Below are positions 33,499 through 64,000 of a stretch of 64,000 nt of DNA, piece by piece. The position numbers and the translations under genes were made by a program. Positions within the stretch are counted from its first letter, which is position 1. Each line of letters starts with the position of its first letter. The notes under the pieces were generated by a model that was given only the letters and a program-made list of their open reading frames with translations, had not been told where the DNA came from and ran no database searches. The stretch spans positions 23,579,001 through 23,643,000 of the forward strand of contig NC_092580.1 of the NCBI RefSeq assembly GCF_037975245.1, in the 5' to 3' direction. This DNA is from Apostichopus japonicus. Lineage: Eukaryota > Echinodermata > Holothuroidea > Aspidochirotida > Stichopodidae.

Positions 33499-33687
33499 TT
33501 AAATGAATGAAATCGTATAACATTGCAATATCTTGAAACATCTATATCGATCAACTTGCTCCAACTGTAGACTGGGGTATGATTTCTGGATATGGTTTCC
33601 ATCATTGAAATTGAAATTTGTCCATGAGATGTCTATGTTGGTTGGCCACAAGAAACCTACATATGGTTCCCTTTTCCATGCCAGATC
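33499..33687 (-). CDS. Candidate 3'-terminal exon of an unidentified gene
   Basis: A good acceptor (TTGTTATTATTTTCAG) opens an uninterrupted 62-codon frame ending TAA at 33499-33501. It starts DLAWKREPYVGFLWPTN and continues DISWTNFNFNDGNHIQ. The start is tryptophan- and proline-containing and looks more protein-like than its surroundings. I do not recognise the family and no upstream exon was found. It could be a chance open frame. Confidence 0.25.
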   Translation of the reverse strand, partial: DLAWKREPYVGFLWPTNIDISWTNFNFNDGNHIQKSYPSLQLEQVDRYRCFKILQCYTISFI

Positions 33688-33699
33688 CTGAAAATAATA

Positions 33700-36500
33700 A
33701 CAAAATGTGCAATAGCAGTGTATTGTTAAACATCACCAAGACCAACAAATACATTCTGATAGACTAAAACTGTTTAGAGTATAAATCTGAAGGATCGGTT
33801 TATAACCTGTAATATCATGTCACTGGTTTTCTGCACTCTATAAAGGCCTACTACATGGCATTGCATACTCAGTTGAAATTCAGAATACACACGTTGTCAC
33901 TTGTTATAAATTCTATATGCGTACCGGATACCATTCGCATAAAGTTAACCTCTGCTTCACCATCACCTGTCCAACATATCATTTATGATTGCAACTATAC
34001 TGCTTGTAACTATTAAAGCCTATGACATAGGTTTCCACTTTAGTATAAGTCTCTATGTTAGGCTATACAGCAGCAAAACAGGCTATCAAATAATTCCTTT
34101 TCTTTAATAATTTTTAGATTGTCTTTTTTTCTAAATGATAAGAAATTCTAGTTGTAATTGTTTATAACTGCTGGGCATTAAAAATAATGATAAATATCTG
34201 TATACTTACAATTACACTCTGAAGGAACTCAGAATGAACATCTGAAGAAACTCAGGATGAACGCAAGTCCACTTTCTATACTGTGTGAAAATCAATGCGG
34301 GTATAGCTACAAATAGCTTGATTCAAACTAGCAGACAATCTTAGCATAACTACTGTATGCATATTGTCATCTCATATACACATGGACGGGAAAATGTTAG
34401 TGGTCATAAAATCAAAATGGATGATTGGAAAAATGTCTAGTACATACTGTTTTAATTGAGGGAGTACTTATGCTTTTATCATGTTTACAAAACAGTCCTT
34501 TCCCTGTTGTTTAACTTCATTGTGAAATGAAGTGTGGCTGAATTGATATGATTATGATATATACGTTATTTGTTACAATTATACAGCATCACTAAATCAC
34601 ACCACTTTCAACATTTGTTATTAAATCCCAAACTTTAGGTCACTCACAAATTGATATACAAATGTGGACGGAAAAAGTGATGTCAGAAACACGGGTCAGG
34701 TTTCGCAATAATTCGCAATATTTCTCTGATTATTTTTGACAGGGAACCTATAGCCACTAAGTTCAATCATGAAACAAATTGTAGTAATCCTCTTTTTGGA
34801 GTTTAGAATTAGTTCCAAGTACAAATAATGCATTTTGAAAATGGCAACAATTTCCGTCTTGTGGCACTGAACAGGGAGTATAGCATATCACATGCCTATT
34901 TCATGAAATTGTCTATGCTATGGCATGCAGGTACAGCTAAGTGGAATTTCTCCATGGGCATATTATTTGTAGGCCTATCTCTAGTCTCCTGGTAAATTTT
35001 ATAATGCTCCAAATGTCATTAATACGAAACTGGGCTTTTAAACGTGACCATGCAGACCCATATTTTTTATATTTTATAAGACAACGGAATTGATGAATAG
35101 TACCCAGTTACGGTTCAGTATCTTTACATATTGATATTGAGGTTACATGCAGGCATCCTTGACAAATCTCTCTTCCTATCAGTATGTTTGCTAATAATAC
35201 GGGTACACCCGTTAATGCAGGACAGAGAAATTAAAAAATATGGTCTATAATTCATATATCTATATATTATATATGTATGAGAATTAGTTGAGACTATTAG
35301 AACACTAGTAGTCGACTCAGAGTTTAAAACATGCCATCACACATTCTATCGACTCTCCATTTCGAGGCAAAATAAAGAAGCCATGTATTTGAGTTTATTC
35401 ATTCGGTATTAATCTGGCCTTCACTCTTGTAGTTGATTATAAAATCATGTAATATTTACGAAACGGTTTTAGAGGATGAGCGTGCTCTCCAAAACAAAAA
35501 GGGGCAGAAGCTTTGTTTGAGGGGGACATTTGCCTGGATCCACCATAGGGGGACATTTGCCTGGATCCACCATATATTGAAACCATAAGTCTGAAGGAAA
35601 TGGGGGGGGGGGGGGGCATAATCGAAATTTGGGGGAGGCAATTTCTGTATCAAACGCACATATTTAAACATGTTAACTCCATACTATTATCAACATTAAC
35701 TAATGTATTAGTACCAAGTACAACTTTAATGTAACTTTTTCGCTGCTCAAATATCGTCAAATATAGTCTTCGGCCTTTGAGTACAACATTTCTGTATGCT
35801 GCCGTGTTGGACAAATCTAACCGTAATAGTAATTACCAACTTTGCAATCCGCGTTATAGTCATTGCAGAATTTGCAATCTGCGGTCCCCTTTGCAAGATC
35901 AGCAAAAGTTACTCCATAGTTTTCCCTTCCGGGATACCAACAAAACGGCATCGATTTAAAAAAGAAATCAAATTCAACTCAAAAAGCGGTTTTAACAAGG
36001 GATCCAAAAATAAAACACCGAGACGAGAGGCATTGACTTGCTGTGTAATGTTCTATTTATAGATATTTCTATCGTGTCTGTACCACAAACCCAAAACATA
36101 TACTTTCTTTAAATACCACAAGGAAAACTTGTGTTGAAACTTAAACATATGGACATTATCAGCTCTTGCATGTGAAGTCCTAAATGTGGCTTCATAGTGT
36201 TTACAGATTGTAGAATGAGAATAAAAATAAATTAATTAATTGATATTAATTTCCTTGTAAGGTCAAAATGAGCAGATCAAAATAAACCATGTTCATCTTC
36301 TCTCTTTATTTCCCACTCTTGAATAGTAAGATTCGATGAAATTAGCCAGAAACGTGAATGGGTCAAAGGTCATATGGCAGGTTGCGAGTACGATGTGTTG
36401 ACACATAACTTCCAGATGCAGTGAAATACTGTTATTCTACAATAACAACAACACAAATAGACATGATTAGCAAACGCTCCCCACTAGTCAATTCTTCATA
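33700..36500. other. Intergenic DNA, with a small repeat at 35521-35574
   Basis: Within 35521-35574 a 27-bp unit (GGGGGACATTTGCCTGGATC...) is present twice in tandem, followed by a G-run at 35603 and an A/T-rich tail, reminiscent of the interiors of the hAT-like elements. No gene recognised. The frames at 35777-36062 overlap one another in different phases and carry no motif. Confidence 0.4.
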
Positions 36501-36518
36501 CATGGGAGCTACTGCTGC

Positions 36519-36650
36519 CTGGATAAACTATCATCAAACCGATAAAGGGAGGCGAGAGCAGGAGTCCAGATCAACTCTGTTTTACTGGATTAACTATCAT
36601 CAATCTGATAAAGGAAGGCGAGAGCAAGAGTCCAGATCAACCCCGTTTGA
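36519..36650 (+). repeat. 66-bp tandem duplication, two units
   Basis: The unit CTGGATAAACTATCATCAA...GATAAAGGGAGGCGAGAGC...GAGTCCAGATCAAC starts at 36519 and again at 36585. The period is divisible by three, so an 84-codon plus frame stays open through both. I do not regard that as coding. Confidence 0.85.
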
Positions 36651-36699
36651 GCTGCAATTGGTAGGGGCTAGATAAGGTGTAAACCTCACAGAATCGTTT

Positions 36700-38148
36700 C
36701 TTTATAATACCAACCAACTCTGTACGCAATGAGCTATGGGGACATGTATACAAACGACACATTATAACAACGGTTTTCCCCTTGGTCAAGTTCTTTGGTC
36801 CACTTTACCCCTACCAAAATAATCCCCTTCCCTGCCCCTGTCCTTACCTATAGAAATCATCCAATGTGCTAACATCAATTTGAAGGTTATAGGGTCAGAG
36901 TTTAGCTAAAAGATGAATCATACATAACCTGCCTCACATTGACAGTACAATTAGTTCTCAATGGTAGGAAAAGCGCTTCTTGTAGCCCTTTTTGTCCTGC
37001 ATTCAAGTAATCAAACATTCTTGAAATAAATAACCATTTTGTTCTCGGTAAAATTGTTAAAAGAACAAACGGTAAGTGATGTATATGCCATGACTCTAAG
37101 AACAAAACAAAACTTATCCCAAAATAGCACCACAGTTAAACAAAGTAATACAAGAAATAATGCCATAAGCCCCCATTTCCAATGCTTCATGGTTTTCATT
37201 AACAAGAAGCCAATTCTTACAGAGACTGTAACAACTGGAGGGGGGGGGGGGTGAGTGACTTTACTGCCAGTCATCAGTAAGATAATCCACAGAATGCTAC
37301 TAGAGAGGATAAAGAGAGATCAACTTCAAACCTAGAGAGGATTAAGAGTATCAGAGTCTTCACAACTGATATACCAAATTTGAACTCTTAAATTATCCCC
37401 TGGATTCTGCTTCAAGGAATCATTACACATTAATTCTATAAATAACTGTTAACCCCCCCCCCCCCCACTGCAGGTAATCTTACCTCCAAATATAATAAAC
37501 ATTACAAGTTAATGTTGTAAAGTTTGGTAAAACCAAAACCTAAGGTAAATGTTGCATCATTCAAATGCCCGCATGTTAGAAGACAAAAAAAACCAACGTC
37601 CATCAAAGTATGACATTAAAGTGTGGACTGCTCTTACATTACGAATTTAAAAGAATTCAATTCTGTACCATATTGAAAAAAAATTGAAATTATTCACATA
37701 CTAAGTAAAATACTAACCTAGATAGTATTTAAAAGGGAAAAAAAAGGAAAACTTGTGCATCTGATAGTATTTACATCGGATTTTAAACAAGACTTTGTCA
37801 CAATTGTGAGAATCAAAAATCAAACTTGCAATAAGTTTCTTTCTTTTTTTTTTTTTTAATATAAAGAACGGCAATTTCTTTTGCCAAAAACCAGTACTAA
37901 TCAAAATGATAAGACAGAGTTGACAAAAAATGACATTTTCACTTAAAACTGTAAATTTGCATGGAATGCTTGAAGGATGCCGATTTTACAGATTATATTC
38001 TCAGTCACGACGACTGGTCGAGGTGATTTCACGGAGTGCCACGTTGTCTGGGGTAATGACATCAGATGGCAAAAAATTGACCCTGTCCATTACCGTCAAC
38101 TGCTCACAATCTTACAACAAAACTTCTCTATCCACCTCCAGTAACATC
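36700..38148 (-). other. 3' flank and probable 3' UTR of IMPDH
   Basis: Lies downstream of the IMPDH stop codon on the minus strand. It contains a C-run at 37450-37466, a G-run at 37241 and a T-run near 37843-37858. I cannot place the polyadenylation site: no minus-strand AATAAA stands out close to the stop. Confidence 0.35.
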
Positions 38149-60110
<21,962 letters not shown>

Positions 60111-60119
60111 CTAAAAAAG

Positions 60120-60709
60120 ACAAGAAAAATACAGAGGAATACTCCATGAATACAGGCTACATCCAGAGGAGAGGATCGATAGAAATTAATTATTTCCTTC
60201 ACTCTCTGTCATCGAGTGTTAGAACAACGTCTGGTCTCATTGGAGCTGTGACTTATCAATCTACTCAACGGTATTCGGTTACAAGTGAGATCTTCTCTGT
60301 TTTGATGCAAATTTGGCTACCGCGCAGGGAGTTTAATTCAATTTATCCAGTGTAACTTCATACGGAAAAATGGTCATACGAATGCAGAGAGATATGGCAC
60401 GATCGGTTTTTATTACAGTAAATCATGACGAACATACTAAAGAAAACTCAAAAAAAAATTATACAAAAATGTTACCATTGTTTCTTGCCATGATGATGAT
60501 GATCTACTAAACACACATTAACTAGGTCTTGCTTGTATCTTCAAAGAATTTTCAAACTGTATTCCAAAGTCGGTCAAACCATTGATCCACACACAAATTT
60601 GGATATAAACACAAAAGGATACTTTGGAAAGTCATCATAATCAATAAGACTTAAGACAAATTAATACACCTAATAGTATGGAATAGAGTAGGGTAGAAGA
60701 AACATCCAG

Positions 60710-60745
<36 letters not shown>

Positions 60746-62680
60746 TGAATGTAAAGGCAATCGCTCATGATCTCAATGCAACTACCCAAGCCACACAAAC
60801 AAACGACAAAGTAAAATATTAGGTCAACTGCTTCAAGTTAGCATTACAATGTGATGATCGAGATTTCAAGGACATATTTAGCCTGGAAAGACGACTCCAA
60901 AAGGACCTCTATTTTGTAATGTATCGGTCGTAGCACCATGAGCGGGCAGTACTGAAAGGGCACTCATGACATTGTAGAAACAGAGAGAGGGAGAGTGCAA
61001 TTGTTATGGGGAGACAGGTGAGAGAGCATAAAATATCTCACACAGTTGGCAATGACAGCTCCTACACTTAGTATTACATAATTCTACTCTGGAAGTTTGA
61101 TCTCACTGACATGGTAACTCTACTCAAGATCCATATTTTGGAAAAAGATTAATAAGATTTTATAATATTCACTTGACAACATCTTCCCCCCCCCCTCCTC
61201 CCTGCCCCACTCTATGCCCTGCATCATACCTTAATAGAGTCCATGAAAGTAAGAAACATGTTCATTTTTCGTCAAACTTTTAAACATGTTTCATTACAAC
61301 CATCAGATCATGAGGTTCTATACTCTGAAGTTCTTAAAATTATTGAGAGGTTTGCAACTTGTTGCAACCTTCAGAAAGGCTTAACACAAGTTTGGGAGGT
61401 CTTAAATTTACCTCCCAATATATGGTTTTAATCCTTCATTATAGTTAACTGTAGCATTCCGTGTTTCTTAACCAAACCAAAGAGAACATATTCCCGTAAT
61501 ATAAGAACTACTATTATTATTATTATTGAGCAGCCGTGAACTCACAAATTAAATCAGAAGATGCTAAGACTACCCTCCTATGTATCACAATTAAACTTTA
61601 TAGTCTATACATACATATATCACTGACATATTACATACTGTAGGCCCTTTATTAAATATGCATTGGTATGCAATGAGGACATATGATTGCATGATTCAAA
61701 TGCCTTCTTGGTTGCAACCAAGGCCACAAAGCAGATGGATTATGACTTAAGGCAGGGGTGGGCAACCTTTTTGAATAAATGGGCCAGATATAAGGAGTGA
61801 AAAATTGACTGGGCCGCACCTAACCAACGACCTGCTGTTGATTTCAAACCTTCTACATGACTTAAGGGGTACAAATGATGCACATTATGTGTGAGAATGA
61901 CACTGAATGTAAACCATCTGTAAATTTTTGTAGCACATTCCAAGTCAAACTCACATTTTTCGTGGAAACATGAATTAAAATCGCATTATTCTGAGAAAAC
62001 CTTAATTAAAATCCAAACAAAAGGCAGTGTTTACTTTAACACACATATTAAATATGTCACTTGCAAGTGAGTGTGGACATGAAGCCAACAGACAAAATGG
62101 TTTATGCCAAGGTGACATGCCTTTGGATTAAATTGAATATTATTAAAAGATAATGAATTTTCACTACTGGTGTATGAAACCAGACAACGCTGGCTGGCAG
62201 ACGTTCAATGTATGATTACAGCAGCAGCGTATGACACTGTTATACTGCAGTCAACTGTGTACGTATGTGTTGTGTTCCTGCATCTGATAATTCACAACTG
62301 TAGGCAAGTTGTCAACAGTCCTTACCCTCTGTACAGTCAATTTCGACAATACTTGAGTATTCATAACCAGTGTTTAAGTTTACTTAAAAACAAACCTTGG
62401 CCTAAAATATATAAAATACACTGCGATAATCAATTGCTTGATAAGCTTCTTAAGCACCCATTTATTCCCATACATCTCCTTGCTCTTTATAATATAACAA
62501 ACTAATGAGACTACAGCTAAAGTCAATGTTGTATCCATGGCAACTGCAAACTCAGCAAACATAGCACCATTATAAGAAAAAAGAGAAAGAGAGAGAGAAG
62601 CGATAGGTGCTGTATGAATGATGACATAGAATGTGAAGCAAACACAATCATATATGATAATTAGATTGCACACATGGAAA
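60120..62680. other. No exon recognised upstream of the IMPDH CBS exon
   Basis: The exons for IMPDH residues 1-140 should lie on this side, but no match to the conserved N-terminal blocks was found on the minus strand. At 60712-60744 there is a (TA)n microsatellite. Near 61753 CAGGGGTGGGCAACCTTTTT followed by GGGCC and GGGCCGCA resembles the left end of a hAT-type element; no right end was found. Confidence 0.45.
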
Positions 62681-62689
62681 CAGAATGTC

Positions 62690-63230
62690 GCATTAATGTG
62701 TCATAACTGTGCTGGGACACAGGGAAACAGGATGTGACATTACTGTGTCACAACTGTGCTGGGACACAGGGAAACATGTCACAATACCGTGTCACACCTG
62801 TGCTGGGACACAGGAAAACAGAATGTCACATTACTGTGTCATAACTGTGCTGGGACACAGGGAAACAGGATGTGACATTACTGTGTCACAACTGTGCTGG
62901 GACACAGGGAAACATGTCACAATACCGTGTCACACCTGTGCTGGGACACAGGGAAACAGAATGTTACATTACTGTGTCACACCTGTGCTGGGACACAGGG
63001 AAACAGAATGTCACATTACTGTGTCACACCTGTGCTGGGACACAGGGAAACAGAATGTCGCATTACTGTGTCACACCTGTGCTGGGACACAGGGAAACAA
63101 TGTCACGTTACTGTGTCACACCTGTGCTGGGACACAGGGAAACAGAATGTCACATTAATGTGTCATAACTCTGCTGGGACACATGGAAACAGAATGTCAC
63201 ATTACTGTGTCACAACTGTGCTGAGACACA
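62690..63230 (+). repeat. 44-47-bp minisatellite, about 12 units
   Basis: The unit is built on GCTGGGACACAGGGAAACAG, AATGTCACATTACTG and TGTCACACCTGT. Unit starts (GCTGGG) fall at about 62711, 62758, 62802, 62849, 62896, 62940, 62987 and 63034, continuing to about 63173, with a decayed last unit near 63220. Spacing alternates 47, 44, 47, 47, 44, showing a higher-order three-unit duplication. TGTGTC and GACACA face each other in each unit. The 149-codon open frames here are repeat read-through. Confidence 0.95.
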
Positions 63231-63239
63231 TAAGTGATG

Positions 63240-64000
63240 AAAGCTGTCTGAAAGAAAGAATTCTTTGTTACAAAATATGGATAAGACTGATTGGCAAAAG
63301 ATATGACACTGACAGTGAGTGGAAGCTCTTTTTAATACTGTAGAGTACACAGGCTTGGAATTTCATATTAGCCACATGCTAAAAAACACCCAGTTAGCAG
63401 TACATAAGAAAGCTATTGGCTAGAATTAAATGTCGACTTGCGAAATCCAATGGCAATTAGCCAGCAAATGGCCCAACTTCCAGACCTGAATACATGTTCA
63501 TTAGCCTGGTTGTCCTTTATAGAAGTTTAAAGGGAAGTTAATAATATTTTGTCAAATTAAATTTCTGTCTATAATAACTTAAGCAAATGTGGAAGAGCAA
63601 ACTGTTACAGGTGCAGAAAATCATAAACCCTTTTTTTTTGGGGGGGAGGGGGGAATAATGACTCTCAGGTAGTCCTGTGTTCTACCGAACTGCAATGTCC
63701 AGCTTTCTAATATGGGATCATCTCCATAGGGTCAATGGCTTTACTGGTAATGCTAGTCAGAGGTCTAGTATCTTAAATATCTTACAGCAATTACTGCATC
63801 ATCAGGGATTTAACTTTGGGAATGCTCAAGTCAAAGAGCACATGCAGACCCCTTTAAATATTGAGAAAACAGACAAGGGAAGGGTTGAGGGAAAATTTCC
63901 CTAATTGTTACTTTCAATTCTAGGACGAATCGCCCCCATAAAGGATTAAGTGGCCTGGTAGAATGTTAAATACTTTCCACTGTAGCTTATAATAGTTCTG
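63240..64000. other. Right edge, nothing recognised
   Basis: A T-run/G-run junction lies near 63631-63655 and resembles hAT-like element interiors, but no inverted ends were found. No IMPDH exon is visible on the minus strand. Confidence 0.4.

Noticed and set aside
62690-63230. Regular repeat array that superficially resembles a CRISPR
   Set aside because: There are no unique spacers between repeats, the whole unit is reiterated, and the window is an intron-bearing animal genome.
62709-63343. Three overlapping 98-149-codon frames with CWDTGK/AGTQGN repeats
   Set aside because: Read-through of the 44-47-bp minisatellite in several phases at once; open frames in overlapping registers argue against coding.

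Overview
This window reads as AT-rich, repeat-rich nuclear DNA of an invertebrate animal. Introns run from about 0.1 kb to 10 kb, splice sites are canonical GT/AG, there is no operon structure, and DNA-transposon and LINE debris is dense. My best guess is a marine deuterostome, perhaps an echinoderm, because the two recognisable housekeeping proteins align collinearly with their human orthologues. The phylum is a low-confidence inference.

Layout. (1) 1-5.4 kb: a 264-bp direct repeat, a hAT-like non-autonomous transposon with a perfect 8-bp target duplication, and the 3' flank of the first gene. (2) 5.4-13.1 kb, minus strand: a complete seven-exon gene for the kelch protein KLHDC10, 390 residues with all junctions in phase. 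Its introns carry LINE 3' ends, a TTAA-flanked MITE, and a 50-bp array that duplicates the exon 2 splice donor. (3) 13.1-17.9 kb: upstream region, a fold-back satellite built from GATATC/GAATTC units, a LINE endonuclease relic and a second hAT-like element. (4) 18.0-19.8 kb, minus strand: a two-exon EamA/drug-metabolite transporter of SLC35G type. (5) 19.8-38.1 kb: mostly mobile-element wreckage, with hAT-like elements (one nested in another), a decayed reverse transcriptase plus GIY-YIG element, a LINE reverse transcriptase fragment, microsatellites, and two weak candidate exons (31.2 kb and 33.5 kb). (6) 38.1-60.1 kb, minus strand: the 3' three quarters of an IMP dehydrogenase gene, nine coding exons including a 22-nt terminal one. 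The 5' exons lie beyond the right edge or were not found. Its introns hold tandem arrays, two LINE fragments, a second copy of the TTAA MITE and a candidate 78-nt cassette exon. (7) 60.1-64 kb: no exon recognised; a 47-bp minisatellite lies at 62.7-63.2 kb.

The three genes do not form a pathway. IMPDH makes XMP for GTP synthesis, KLHDC10 is a substrate receptor of a cullin-2 ubiquitin ligase, and the transporter's substrate is unknown. IMPDH1 and KLHDC10 are also linked on human 7q32, so their proximity may be old. I see no convincing new molecular system. The most interesting signals are mobile elements and tandem duplications sitting on splice donors, and a phase-compatible cassette exon next to the IMPDH catalytic loop.
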